A stretch of 64,000 bases of DNA from Olsenella_L kribbiana (lineage in GTDB: Bacteria; Actinomycetota; Coriobacteriia; Coriobacteriales; Atopobiaceae), in the NCBI RefSeq assembly GCF_036408795.1, contig NZ_JAZGJP010000009.1, positions 51,596 through 115,595 of the forward strand. Reading direction: 5' to 3'. A program made the position numbers and the translations under genes. Below the pieces are notes generated by a model. It was not told where the DNA came from. It saw only the letters and a program-made list of their open reading frames with translations, and made no database searches. Shown in pieces: positions 55,144 through 63,850 of this stretch (the first letter of the stretch is position 1; every line of letters starts with the position of its first letter).

Positions 55144-55385
55144 GCTGACCTCCTGAGTCTTTGCCAGTCCTCTCCATCATAAGGCCATGTGCCTTTGGGC
55201 ACCTGTCACTCATTCCCGCCATTCATCTCGTCCGCATGGAAAGCACGGTGAGCCCTTCCAAGACAGGTTCGCTGCAGCTCTCCGATTCGCACGTTTGCGG
55301 AGTCTGTACTCGAGCCATATGAGTGCTGCGCAGCCTCTGGAAGCTGCCGAAGTAATATAACATGCACAATCACTGGTATATTGCA

Positions 55386-55409
55386 GACAATTAATCTTGT
55401 ATTGTTGTC
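55386..55409. promoter_or_regulatory. Near-palindrome upstream of the antitoxin gene
   Basis: GACAAT, 9 bases, ATTGTTGTC: an imperfect inverted repeat 20 bases before the antitoxin start, overlapping AT-rich promoter sequence, the place where RelB-type antitoxins autoregulate. Confidence 0.4.
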
Positions 55410-55429
55410 ATATGTAGTCGGGAGTTATC

Positions 55430-55696
55430 ATGGCAGCATCAACTACAACCGTTCCGTTGGGCAGTCGCGTCGATGTCAACCTCAAGCGCGAGTTCGATAG
55501 CACCGCCGAGGACCTCGGTCTCACGCCCACGGTCGCAATCACGGTATTCATGAAGCGCTTCGTCCAGGACGGGGGATTCCCCTTCGACGTGCGCAAGCCA
55601 ACCCCGAGCAAGTCTGAATTCATTGCTCAGATGGAAGACCGTTACGAGCGCATGCTTGACGGCCATGAGACCGAACATGACCTCATCGAGGAATAG
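55430..55696 (+). CDS. RelB/DinJ-family antitoxin
   Basis: 88 residues. Ribbon-helix-helix N-terminus (TTVPLGSRVDVNLKREFDSTAEDLGLTPTVAITVFMKRFVQDGGFPFDV) is the DinJ/RelB signature; C-terminal half is the toxin-neutralising tail. GGGAG precedes the ATG, and the toxin gene starts three bases after its stop. A type II pair. Confidence 0.93.
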   Translation: MAASTTTVPLGSRVDVNLKREFDSTAEDLGLTPTVAITVFMKRFVQDGGFPFDVRKPTPSKSEFIAQMEDRYERMLDGHETEHDLIEE

Positions 55697-55699
55697 AGC

Positions 55700-55963
55700 A
55701 TGCCTTATCTATGGGATGATCAGGCTTGGATTGACTATCAATACTGGCAGAGTCAGGACAAGAAGACCCTCAAACGAATCAACGCGCTCCTCAAAGACAT
55801 AGCCCGAACGGGTGGCAGAGTCATCGGGAAGGCAGAGCTCCTCAAGGGCAATCTTCACACATTGACGAGCGCAGGCATCGATGTCCAGAACCGGCTCGTT
55901 TTCTCTGTGGATGGTGACATCGTGCGCATCATCTCGTGCCGCGGACACTGCTCGGACAAGTGA
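55700..55963 (+). CDS. Txe/YoeB-family mRNA endonuclease toxin
   Basis: 87 residues. Family features: WDDQAWIDYQYWQSQDKKTLKRINALL, GKAELLKGNL with the catalytic Glu, NRLVFSV with the catalytic Arg, and RGHC with the catalytic His. Deviations from the family: S-A-G where YoeB has S-R-R, and Cys for the usual C-terminal Tyr after His. The toxin cuts mRNA at the ribosome; the deviations may weaken it. Paired with the RelB/DinJ gene. Confidence 0.92.
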   Translation: MPYLWDDQAWIDYQYWQSQDKKTLKRINALLKDIARTGGRVIGKAELLKGNLHTLTSAGIDVQNRLVFSVDGDIVRIISCRGHCSDK

Positions 55964-56079
55964 TGGACACTGCAGAGATGCGAATTCTCAGATGCTTTTC
56001 TAGCCGCTTCTCCATCTCTCTGTACATCTGGCTACGGGCGCCAGCGCACAATTATGTGAATTGGAGCCTTCTTATGAAC

Positions 56080-56110
56080 AAGGCCGGAAAGCTTCAAGCT
56101 CTCCGGCCTT
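56080..56110. terminator. Hairpin between toxin gene and tRNA-Val
   Basis: AAGGCCGGA (56080-56088) pairs with TCCGGCCTT (56102-56110), with inner AAGCTTcAAGCT; probable terminator for both sides. Confidence 0.6.
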
Positions 56111-56120
56111 CAATCTCTTC

Positions 56121-56196
56121 TGGTGGGCGATGAGGGGTTCGAACCCCCGACCTTGTGCGTGTAAAGCACCTGCGCTAGCCACTGCGCCAATCGCCC
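56121..56196 (-). tRNA. tRNA-Val (anticodon UAC)
   Basis: 76 nt with encoded CCA. Acceptor GGGCGAT/ATCGCCC, D arm GCGC-GCGC, anticodon loop TTTACAC, T arm GGGGGTTCGAACCCC. Confidence 0.95.
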
Positions 56197-56255
56197 AGAA
56201 TGTCCTGAAATTCTATCACATGCCGACGCCTGAGTCATTTGTGCCTTGCGCAGCG

Positions 56256-56261
56256 TATACT
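56256..56261 (+). promoter_or_regulatory. -10 box, probably of a leaderless murE mRNA
   Basis: CGTATACT, an extended -10, ends eight bases before the ATG at 56269, and there is no ribosome site; transcription should start at or next to the start codon. Confidence 0.45.
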
Positions 56262-56268
56262 CTGACCC

Positions 56269-57825
56269 ATGAATACCTCACTTCTTACCTTGGCAGACCT
56301 GGCCCAGCTGCTCACCACGAAGGGCCTCCTTTCCGACGCGACGACACTTGGGCAGGATGCCCAAGACATCGCCGTGACGGGAGCGGACTGCGACTCGAGA
56401 GTCGTCGAGCCCCACCACCTCTTCATCTGCAAAGGCGCCGCCTTCAAGAGCGCCTACCTCGTCTCCGCACGGGAGAAAGGTGCCTGCGGCTACCTCGCAG
56501 ACGAGGCGCAGGCAGATGGGCTCTCCTCCCTCATGCCGGACTTCCCGGCCCTCATTGCGACGAATCTGAGGGAGGCCATGGCATGGGTGGCGAAGGCAGC
56601 GTACGGAAACCCCGACGAGGACCTCGCCACGATCGGTATCACCGGCACGAAGGGCAAGTCGACGACGACCTATATGCTGCGTGCCATCCTCGAGGGCAAC
56701 GATCCCTATTCTGCCTGTGGCCTCATAGGCTCGATCGAGACGTATGACGGTGTGACCTCCCAGGAGTCCGTGAACACGACGCCGGAATCCCCTGACCTCT
56801 GGCGCTATCTGGCCCATATGCGGGACAGGAGCCTCCGCTACGCCGTGATGGAGGTCTCTTCCCAGGCGCTCAAGTACGACCGTGTGCTCGGCCTCAAGCT
56901 CGATATCGCAGGATTTCTGAACATCGGCGAGGACCATATCTCCCCGCTCGAGCATCCGAACTGGGACGACTACTTCCAGAGCAAGCTCAAGATCTTCTCC
57001 CAGGCAACATGCGCCGTCGTGAACCTGAACTCCGACCATGTGGACGAGATCTTGGACCGTGCCAAGACATGCAAGAAGCTCGTGACGTTCGGAGCAGAGA
57101 GGCCCGACGCCGACATCTGGGCAGAAGACATAGAGAGCGCCTGTGGCTTTGTCACCTTCACGTGCCATACGCCTGAGTGGGCAGGCCCCATCACGCTCAC
57201 GATGCCGGGCACGTTCAATGTGGAGAATGCCCTGTGCGCCATTGCCTGCGCCACCGAACTCCATGTGCCCTACGAGCAGATTGCAGAAGGCCTCGCCCGC
57301 ACGAAGGTGCCAGGCCGCATGGAGCTCATCCAGACACCGAATGCCAAGGTCACAGGCATCGTGGACTTTGCCCACAACAAGATGGCGTTCGAGAAGTTCT
57401 TCCCCTCTGTCGTGAAGGATTTCCCTGACCATCACGTGATTGCCGTCTTCGGCGCCACAGGCGACAAGGCGACGGAGAGGCGCTTCGAGCTTCCGGCAGT
57501 CGCAGGCAAGTTCGCAGACCGCCTCATCTTCACGAAGGACGACCCCGGCCACGAGAAGCCGGAAGACATCTGCCGCGCGATGGTGGAAGCGACGCCCGAA
57601 GGCGTGCCCTGCGAGATTGTCCCGGACAGAGAGGCGGCCATCGCCCGTGCTGTAGAGCTTGGCTTTGCAGCAGATGGCCCTGCCGTCATCTGCGTCCTCG
57701 GACGCGGCACGGAAGGCGTCCAGCACGAGTGCGGCAAGCTCATCCCGGCACCTCTCGATGCAGATCTCTTCCAGGATGCTGTGAGGGACTGGTGTGCCAA
57801 GCATCCTGAGGATGCCAAGGCTTAA
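56269..57825 (+). CDS. murE: MurE-like Mur ligase
   Basis: 518 residues with three Mur domains: UDP-sugar domain (1-95, VTGADCDSRVVEPHHLFICKG), central ATP domain with P-loop GITGTKGKSTTTYML (the commoner form is TGTNGKTTT), VSSQALKYDRV and the carbamyl-lysine region; C-terminal domain with FGATGDKATERRFELPAVAG. In place of the DNPR meso-DAP motif it reads FTKDDPGHE, and the usual YAHTPD loop reads FAHNKMAF. It should add the third residue to UDP-MurNAc-Ala-Glu, probably Lys or another basic residue, not DAP. No ribosome site precedes the ATG; a TATACT box eight bases before suggests a leaderless mRNA. Confidence 0.85.
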   Translation: MNTSLLTLADLAQLLTTKGLLSDATTLGQDAQDIAVTGADCDSRVVEPHHLFICKGAAFKSAYLVSAREKGACGYLADEAQADGLSSLMPDFPALIATNLREAMAWVAKAAYGNPDEDLATIGITGTKGKSTTTYMLRAILEGNDPYSACGLIGSIETYDGVTSQESVNTTPESPDLWRYLAHMRDRSLRYAVMEVSSQALKYDRVLGLKLDIAGFLNIGEDHISPLEHPNWDDYFQSKLKIFSQATCAVVNLNSDHVDEILDRAKTCKKLVTFGAERPDADIWAEDIESACGFVTFTCHTPEWAGPITLTMPGTFNVENALCAIACATELHVPYEQIAEGLARTKVPGRMELIQTPNAKVTGIVDFAHNKMAFEKFFPSVVKDFPDHHVIAVFGATGDKATERRFELPAVAGKFADRLIFTKDDPGHEKPEDICRAMVEATPEGVPCEIVPDREAAIARAVELGFAADGPAVICVLGRGTEGVQHECGKLIPAPLDADLFQDAVRDWCAKHPEDAKA

Positions 57826-57865
57826 AGGAAGAGCCAGGAACAGCCTTCAGAGCATCGATTAAAGC

Positions 57866-57904
57866 CAGGGGCGCGCTTCTCTGTGAACTGCGCCCCTGTT
57901 TCTC
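57866..57904 (+). terminator. Intrinsic terminator of murE
   Basis: CAGGGGCGC (57866-57874) pairs with 57890-57898, followed by TTTCTC. Confidence 0.8.
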
Positions 57905-57908
57905 GCCG

Positions 57909-57938
57909 TGAAAAAAGGGAGCCCCGAGGGGCTCCCTT
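57909..57938 (-). terminator. Intrinsic terminator of the alcohol dehydrogenase gene
   Basis: AAGGGAGCCCC (57915-57925) pairs with 57928-57938; minus strand continues TTTTTT. Confidence 0.85.
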
Positions 57939-57961
57939 CTGGCTTTCTATGCCAAGCGGTA

Positions 57962-59188
57962 CTAGAAGTTGACCGGCTCGTCGTAGTAGCAGCACTTCAG
58001 GATCTTCTCGAAGTCCTCCGGCTTCGTCTCACGCGGGTTCTCCGGCGTGCAGGCGTCGAGAGCGGCGTTTGCAGCGACCTTCGGGAGCTTCTCGAGGAAC
58101 TCCTTCTCGGAGACCATGACCGGCTGGTTGTTGTCGTCGGCCTTGATGCCGCCCACAGCATAGTTGTTGATGGACTGCGGGATGTTCAGCTTGTCGTTCA
58201 TGCCACGGATGTACTGGACAAGGTTGGAGACGAGCTGATCGTTCGTCTCGCCCGGGAGATGCAGGATCTCCTTTGCGACGTAGGCGTAGCGCTCGTTAGC
58301 GCGGGAGTCGCGTGCATTCCACTCGATGGCCTTGCCGAGATACATTGCGTTTGCGCAGCCGTGGATGATGTGGCCACCCTCGAAGGCAGCACCGGTCTTG
58401 TGTGCCATGGAGTGGACGATGCCGAGAAGGCCCGAGGAGAAGGCGATGCCGGCGATGCACTGTGCCTCATGCATATGGGCACGAGCCTCATGGTCGCCCG
58501 TATAGGACTTCGGCAGCCACTCGGTGATCTCACGGATGCCGTGGAGAGCGTTGGCATCGGTGAACATGGAGGCTGCAGTCGAGACGTAGGCCTCGAGGCA
58601 GTGCGTCAGAGCGTCCATGCCGGTGTGTGCGCAGAGCTTTGCAGGCATGCTGTAGGTGAGCTCAGGGTCGACAATTGCGACATCCGGCGTGATGTTGAAG
58701 TCAGCGAGCGGGTACTTGATGCCCTGCTGATAGTTGGTGATGACGGAGAATGCGGTGACCTCGGTGCCGGTGCCGGACGTCGAGGAGATGGCGCAGAAGT
58801 GTGCCTTGTGGCGAAGCTCCGGGAAGTTGAACGGCTTGATGATCTCATCCCAGGACTCGTCAGGATACTCGTAGAAGACCCACATGGCCTTTGCAGCGTC
58901 GATAGGCGAGCCACCACCGATTGCGACGATCCAGTCAGGCTGGAACTCGCGCATCGCAGCAGCGCCCTTCTCGACGGTCTCGACGGAAGGATCGGACTCG
59001 ACGCCCTCGAACAGCTTCACTTCGAAGCCAGCGTCCTCGAGGTCCTTCTGGACATCCTGCAGGAAGCCGCCACGGCGCATGCTGTGGCCGCCGGAAACGA
59101 TGATTGCCTTCTTGCCCTTGAGGTTCTTGACCTCGTGGCGAGCGCCCTCTCCGAAGTAGACATCACGCGGATTGGTAAAACGACCCAT
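57962..59188 (-). CDS. Iron-containing alcohol dehydrogenase (YqhD/butanol type)
   Basis: 408 residues. NAD(P) loop IVAIGGGSPIDAAKAM, SSTSGTGTEVTAFSVI, and iron ligands around GMDALTHCLEAYVS, IVHSMAHKTGAAFEGGHI-type HSMAH and GGHIIHGCANA segments (Asp plus three His). Reduces aldehydes or ketones to alcohols in fermentation. Start MGRFTNP has AAAGGAT seven bases upstream; an ATG three codons earlier is less likely. Monocistronic. Confidence 0.92.
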   Translation of the reverse strand: MGRFTNPRDVYFGEGARHEVKNLKGKKAIIVSGGHSMRRGGFLQDVQKDLEDAGFEVKLFEGVESDPSVETVEKGAAAMREFQPDWIVAIGGGSPIDAAKAMWVFYEYPDESWDEIIKPFNFPELRHKAHFCAISSTSGTGTEVTAFSVITNYQQGIKYPLADFNITPDVAIVDPELTYSMPAKLCAHTGMDALTHCLEAYVSTAASMFTDANALHGIREITEWLPKSYTGDHEARAHMHEAQCIAGIAFSSGLLGIVHSMAHKTGAAFEGGHIIHGCANAMYLGKAIEWNARDSRANERYAYVAKEILHLPGETNDQLVSNLVQYIRGMNDKLNIPQSINNYAVGGIKADDNNQPVMVSEKEFLEKLPKVAANAALDACTPENPRETKPEDFEKILKCCYYDEPVNF

Positions 59189-59440
59189 TCTATCCATCCT
59201 TTCGTCTGCCGCTGCCAGTCAGAGCAGCGGATACATGCTGTAGACGTCCTTCCCTGGCGTCCCTTGCATGGACATGCACCGAAACCGATTGCCAATGCTC
59301 TGCCAATTCAGGTTCGTATCCAGATAGAGCCGTTATATTCACATCTATTCATCTAATCCGCGAATGGATGCTATAGCTCGGCGACGTGACTTGACATATT
59401 GGGTCAAACGTTTTCCGCATACGCTTGCTGCATAAAGCAA

Positions 59441-59468
59441 TGCGCCCATCCCGTGAGGGACAGGCGCA
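59441..59468 (-). terminator. Hairpin after cstA
   Basis: TGCGCC (59441-59446) pairs with GGCGCA (59463-59468), with an additional ATCCC/GGGA-type inner stem; TGCTTTATG follows on the minus strand. Confidence 0.6.
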
Positions 59469-59494
59469 TCAGCTAGTTCATCTGCTGGAGACGA

Positions 59495-61348
59495 TTAGGC
59501 AGTGACCTGCTTCTTCGCATCCATGACCGGGGTCTTCTTGGCCTCTTCATAGTGCTTGCGGCCAAGCTCGCTCCACTCGGGCTCCTCGTCGGGGATGGAG
59601 CCTGCCTTCTTGGTGAAGAACTCTTTGAGGCAGTTGTAGGAGACGATGACGCCGAGGACGACGAGCAGGACAGCGAACACAAGCTGGAGACCAGAGGTCA
59701 GAAGCACGGAAGCCCCCTTCGCGGTCGTGCCGAGCAGGCCATACGTGGCGATTGCGGCGGTGCAGCCCATGATGGACTGGACGAGCGAGGTGAACGTGCA
59801 GCAGAGCAGGAAGACGACGGGGACATAGAGCATCCAGCCCTTGCGGCCAGTGACCTTGCAGAACACAGCGATCGTGATCATCGTCATGCCGCCGAGGAGC
59901 TGGTTGGAAGCGCCGAAGAGCGGCCAGATGTTGAGGTAGCCGCCGAAGGTAAGGGACAGGCCGCAGACCAGGGTGACAATGGTTGCGAACCAGGGGTTGC
60001 CGACAACCTTCATGACGCCGGCCTTCTCGCGCTCGACAGCGAGAGCGTCGTTGGACTTGGCGAAGAACTCCTGGAAGGAGAGGCGTGCAATACGAGCGAC
60101 AGCATCAAGGGAGGTAAGAGCAAGAGCGCTCACGCACATCGTCATGAACACGGTGGAGACGGTCTGGTTCAGGCCGCACATGGTCATGCCCTTTGCGATG
60201 CCTGCAGCGAAGATCTGGAACGGGGTGGCAGCGGCAGCACCGTTGACGCCTGCGGTGTTCATGTCCTTATACATGATGGCAGCAATGACGATGGCAATCA
60301 TGCCGACGAAGGACTCGAGGACCATGGCGCCGTAGCCGACAGGGAGAGCGTCGGTCTCATTGGAGACCTGCTTGGAGGAAGTGCCGGTGGACACGAGGCT
60401 GTGGAAGCCGGAGAGTGCGCCGCAGGCGACGGAGACGAAGAGGACCGGGAAGAGGAACTGGCCGGAAGCGTTGGTGAAGCCGACGAAGGCAGGAGCGGTC
60501 ATCTCGCCCTGGCCGTTGGCACCCATGACGAAGATGCCGAGGACAGCTGCGACGATCATGACGACCATCATGATGGTGGTGAGGTAGTCACGCGGCTGCT
60601 TCAGGGTCTGGATCGGCATGGCGGCTGCGAACACGAGGTATGCCATGGTCACAGCGATCCAGCCGTTCTCGTCGAGGTAGAGCGGAAGCTGCATGCCGAC
60701 AGCGAACATGAGGACGAGCAGCACGACAGCGCAGACGAGTTCCTTCCAGCCCTTGAGGTCGAACTTGCGGCAGGCCCAGCCGAAGAGGATGGCGACGAAG
60801 GTGAAGAGCAGGGAGATGGTGCCAGCAGCGCCACCGTAGTAGGACTTGGCATAGTCGACAGCACCGCCGTCAGCCACGGTCATCTTGAAGGTGCCTGCAA
60901 CCATGGAGGTGAAGGCGGCGATGACGATGAGGCAGAAGAGCCAGCTGAAGAGCAGGAACAGGCGACGGCCGGTCTTGCCGATGTACTTCTCGATGAGCTG
61001 GGCAAGCGACTTGCCGTTGTTCTTCATGGAAGCATAGAGAGCGCCGAAGTCATGGACAGCGCCGAAGAAGATGCCACCGACGAGGACCCAGAGCATGACC
61101 GGGACCCAGCCGAATGCCATGGCGACGATGGTGCCCGTGACAGGGCCAGCGCCGCAGATGGAAGAGAACTGATGGGCAAAAACGGTAAAGCGGGAAGCGG
61201 GCGAGAAGTTCTTGCCGTCCTCCATGCGCACTGCAGGAGTCAGAGCATTCTTGTCGACGCCCCACTGATTCGCTAGCCAGCGTCCATATCCGAGGTAGCC
61301 AATAATGAGGACCACCGCGCTAACTAAGATGATCGTGATACCGTTCAT
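59495..61348 (-). CDS. cstA: CstA-family carbon starvation / pyruvate transporter
   Basis: 617 residues, about 16 membrane helices. Family landmarks: FSSICGAGPVTGTIVAMAFGW, FGAVHDFGALYASMKNNGKSLAQ, GYLNIWPLFGASNQLLGGM. CstA and BtsT import pyruvate and, in some species, peptides under carbon limitation. The perfect AAGGAGG lies nine bases before the ATG. A 480-base upstream region is AT-rich. Confidence 0.94.
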   Translation of the reverse strand: MNGITIILVSAVVLIIGYLGYGRWLANQWGVDKNALTPAVRMEDGKNFSPASRFTVFAHQFSSICGAGPVTGTIVAMAFGWVPVMLWVLVGGIFFGAVHDFGALYASMKNNGKSLAQLIEKYIGKTGRRLFLLFSWLFCLIVIAAFTSMVAGTFKMTVADGGAVDYAKSYYGGAAGTISLLFTFVAILFGWACRKFDLKGWKELVCAVVLLVLMFAVGMQLPLYLDENGWIAVTMAYLVFAAAMPIQTLKQPRDYLTTIMMVVMIVAAVLGIFVMGANGQGEMTAPAFVGFTNASGQFLFPVLFVSVACGALSGFHSLVSTGTSSKQVSNETDALPVGYGAMVLESFVGMIAIVIAAIMYKDMNTAGVNGAAAATPFQIFAAGIAKGMTMCGLNQTVSTVFMTMCVSALALTSLDAVARIARLSFQEFFAKSNDALAVEREKAGVMKVVGNPWFATIVTLVCGLSLTFGGYLNIWPLFGASNQLLGGMTMITIAVFCKVTGRKGWMLYVPVVFLLCCTFTSLVQSIMGCTAAIATYGLLGTTAKGASVLLTSGLQLVFAVLLVVLGVIVSYNCLKEFFTKKAGSIPDEEPEWSELGRKHYEEAKKTPVMDAKKQVTA

Positions 61349-61826
61349 GTCTTCTTACCTCCTTAGCTTGGACGCCGCGTAGCAGGCCGTTCCCGTACTT
61401 CGACGTGTGGTGACGCTGGACATTACACTGATTTCAAAAGCCTGTTTTCAGTGCTGTGAGCGTCTTGTTGCCTCCACACTTCCAGAATTTCGCAATGCGA
61501 TGCATATTTATGCACTATATCTATTATTTATCTGTCTATATTCATTTGTGCAACAATTTTGCAATCAAATGTACATCCGGAGCTTATTCATCGCGTAACT
61601 GACAGTTCATCTTTAAGTAACATTTGGACCAGATTCGCTCCATTTTTAGGCATAAAAAGTACCGTTCACCGAGATACAGGCTCCATTCATCCCGTATTGC
61701 CTTTCCTCATGAATACCCTGAACTGTGTCGAAACAGCTACCAAGGGGGCAGGCGCTCCCCCGCCTCCCCAAACTCCGGTACCATACGGGTACCATATATT
61801 CAGGAAACCTTGACGGAGGGAGGGAT
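61349..61826. other. AT-rich intergenic region upstream of cstA
   Basis: No frame is supported by a ribosome site. It should hold the cstA promoter on the minus strand (AT-rich 61480-61640) and the promoter of the following gene; GGTACCATA occurs twice 11 bp apart (61777-61785, 61788-61796), each containing a TACCAT -10-like word. Confidence 0.5.
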
Positions 61827-62867
61827 ATGGCATTCGATCCGCAGCAGGAAGACTATGAGCGCATGGTCCTGCGCTTCTACCAGAGCATGTCGGCAGACGA
61901 AGCAAAGAGCGCAAGCCGGCGCTTCGCCTCGTTCGGCGAGCGCTTCGCGCACAGGAGGGACACTCTTCCCCAGACGGACACCGACCGCGCCTTCCACCTT
62001 GTCTCCGAGGCCGCAATACTTATCGACTACCGCCTCCCCTTCGCAGCAGAGTCTGCTGCAAGCTCGCTCATCCAGAAAGCACAGAAGGAGCTCAGCGAGG
62101 CGCTCACACTCGACCCCGGCAGCACCGATGCGAGCCGCATGATGGAGGCAGCCGAGCTCTCCTCCTATGAAGGCTACTTCCGCTATCTTGCAGACAACGA
62201 GCAGAAGGCGCTTGATGAGGCAGACCGTGCCCGCGCCCGCCTTGTGCGCGACGGCGCCCCCGAAGAGGAGCAGCAGCTTGCCCAGCATCTTGCCTATGCG
62301 CCGTACCTTCGCTGGCTTGCCGCCGAGGCGGGACGTGCGCTTGTCTGCGGCCACTACCGCTTCTGCCTTGAGGTCGCAGGCCGTGCGCTTGCGCTCGACC
62401 CTCAGGACGAGGCAGGCGTCCTCGATACAGCTGCCTACGCCTACGCAAAGCTCGAAGACGATGAAGGCTTTGCTGCATTGAAGCGCCGCATGGCAGAGGC
62501 AGGACGTGCCGAGAGCGCCTGGACACGCATGGCAGCGCTCTCGCTCGCCTTCTCCGCCCATGACCTCGACCGCTCCCGCGACATCCTGCGCGAGATCCTC
62601 GCCAGCTATCCCGAGGCAGGCGATATCCTCGTCGCCCAGCACGAGCTTCCCGACGGCGTCTATGCCCGCCTTGCCGTGGAGCCTGGAAGCGAAGACGAGC
62701 TCATCCTCGCCGTCTCTGAAGGAGCGATCCTTCTGCAGGAAGGCAGGGACTCTGCAGAGCGGGGCACGCTTTCCACCTGGGTCTCCCAGGAAGTGCCGCG
62801 CCTTGTGGCAGAGGGCACCCGTCCCCGCCATATCGGGGCCAAGGCCCGGAAGGGCGGTCTCCGATGA
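61827..62867 (+). CDS. Hypothetical helical-repeat (TPR-like) protein, first of a coupled pair
   Basis: 346 residues, no signal peptide or membrane helix. Ala/Leu/Glu-rich helices with TPR-like spacing, for example ALVCGHYRFCLEVAGRALAL and AGVLDTAAYAYAKLEDDEGFAALKRRM. I do not recognise a family. GGAGGGAGGG precedes the ATG at 61827. The next gene starts in ATGA overlap, so the two are made together. Sections of the two proteins resemble each other (LAYARLEDEPAFNEL here versus YAYAKLEDDEGFAAL), suggesting tandem duplication. Confidence 0.78.
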   Translation: MAFDPQQEDYERMVLRFYQSMSADEAKSASRRFASFGERFAHRRDTLPQTDTDRAFHLVSEAAILIDYRLPFAAESAASSLIQKAQKELSEALTLDPGSTDASRMMEAAELSSYEGYFRYLADNEQKALDEADRARARLVRDGAPEEEQQLAQHLAYAPYLRWLAAEAGRALVCGHYRFCLEVAGRALALDPQDEAGVLDTAAYAYAKLEDDEGFAALKRRMAEAGRAESAWTRMAALSLAFSAHDLDRSRDILREILASYPEAGDILVAQHELPDGVYARLAVEPGSEDELILAVSEGAILLQEGRDSAERGTLSTWVSQEVPRLVAEGTRPRHIGAKARKGGLR

Positions 62868-63850
62868 ATGCGGCAGAAGAGCTTGAGGAAAGATGCGCCC
62901 TCACCCGCTCGCGCAAGCTTGGCGGCCTCACGCCGGCAGGATTCGAAGAGCTCAGGCGCGATGTCCACGAGAACCTTTCCGACTTCATAGAGACCGACGA
63001 CCAGAGGGCCCTGAATATCCTCAAAGGCGCCCTTGCCCGCTATAACGACTCCGTGAAGGACGACGATCTGCGAGGCGACGACGAGTTCATGGCAGAGCGC
63101 AAGAAGCGCCTCTCTGCCCTTGTGGCAGCTGCCCAGCAGGCACAGGGAGAAGATCCCTCCTGCCTCGATGCTGCGCTTATCGAGACCCTTGCCCGCGACC
63201 TCGATCCCGAAGCGCTCCTCGATGCGCTTCTGCGCTTGGAGGGGGCCGAGGAGAAGCGCTCAGGCAAGCTCCAGGAGCTCGGCACAAAGGAGACGGATCT
63301 CTGGGACGATGTCTATCTGAGGCCGCGCCTGCGCCTGCGTGCTGCCACCGTGAGGACCTGCGTCGATACCGCCCACTACCGCATGGCAGCCTCTCTTGGC
63401 CGCGAGGCGCTCGATGTGGCACCGACGGACGCCCTGGGCATCCGCTCGAGCCTGGCCCTGGCCTACGCCCGCCTCGAGGACGAGCCTGCCTTCAACGAGC
63501 TCGAGGCCGAGGCCGGACACCATGGCAACGCATGGTGGCACCTTGCCCGTGTGCTTCTGCTCTTCAAGCTCAACCGCATGCCGGCAGCCACCCGTGCCCT
63601 CAAGGGCTACATGCGTCTTGTGCACGGCGGCTCCTATGCCCTGCTTCGCCCGGTCTTCGTCGAGCTCTGCATCCCTGACAGGCCTGCCTATGCCCCGAAC
63701 AGCTTCGAGGAAGCCATGCTCGCCGTGCATGAGGCAGACCCGATCGTGGCCGATACGCCCGATTTCATCAACTGGTGCGAAGACCAGAGCTGGCTTGTCC
63801 AGGACGCGATGAAGTTCTGCGATGCGGAAGGCCTCGACTGGGGCGCCTAG
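62864..63850 (+). CDS. Hypothetical helical-repeat protein, second of a coupled pair
   Basis: 328 residues. N-terminal helical part (AEELEERCALTRSRKLGGLT), a repeat-like centre (HYRMAASLGREALDVAPTDALGIRSSLALAYARLEDEPAFNEL) and a conserved-looking acidic end (DADPIVADTPDF-like, WLVQDAMKFC, GLDWGA). Its start overlaps the upstream stop (ATGA) with GGAAGGGCGG before it. No family recognised. Probably a protein-protein scaffold. Confidence 0.78.
   Translation: MNAAEELEERCALTRSRKLGGLTPAGFEELRRDVHENLSDFIETDDQRALNILKGALARYNDSVKDDDLRGDDEFMAERKKRLSALVAAAQQAQGEDPSCLDAALIETLARDLDPEALLDALLRLEGAEEKRSGKLQELGTKETDLWDDVYLRPRLRLRAATVRTCVDTAHYRMAASLGREALDVAPTDALGIRSSLALAYARLEDEPAFNELEAEAGHHGNAWWHLARVLLLFKLNRMPAATRALKGYMRLVHGGSYALLRPVFVELCIPDRPAYAPNSFEEAMLAVHEADPIVADTPDFINWCEDQSWLVQDAMKFCDAEGLDWGA

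Noticed and set aside
59400..59415. AAACGTTT word upstream of the alcohol dehydrogenase gene as a LacI site
   Set aside because: Only one short palindrome, no further support; too frequent by chance to call.
61777..61796. GGTACCATA twice as a regulatory repeat
   Set aside because: Two copies 11 bp apart could be chance; no palindromic or neighbouring regulator support.
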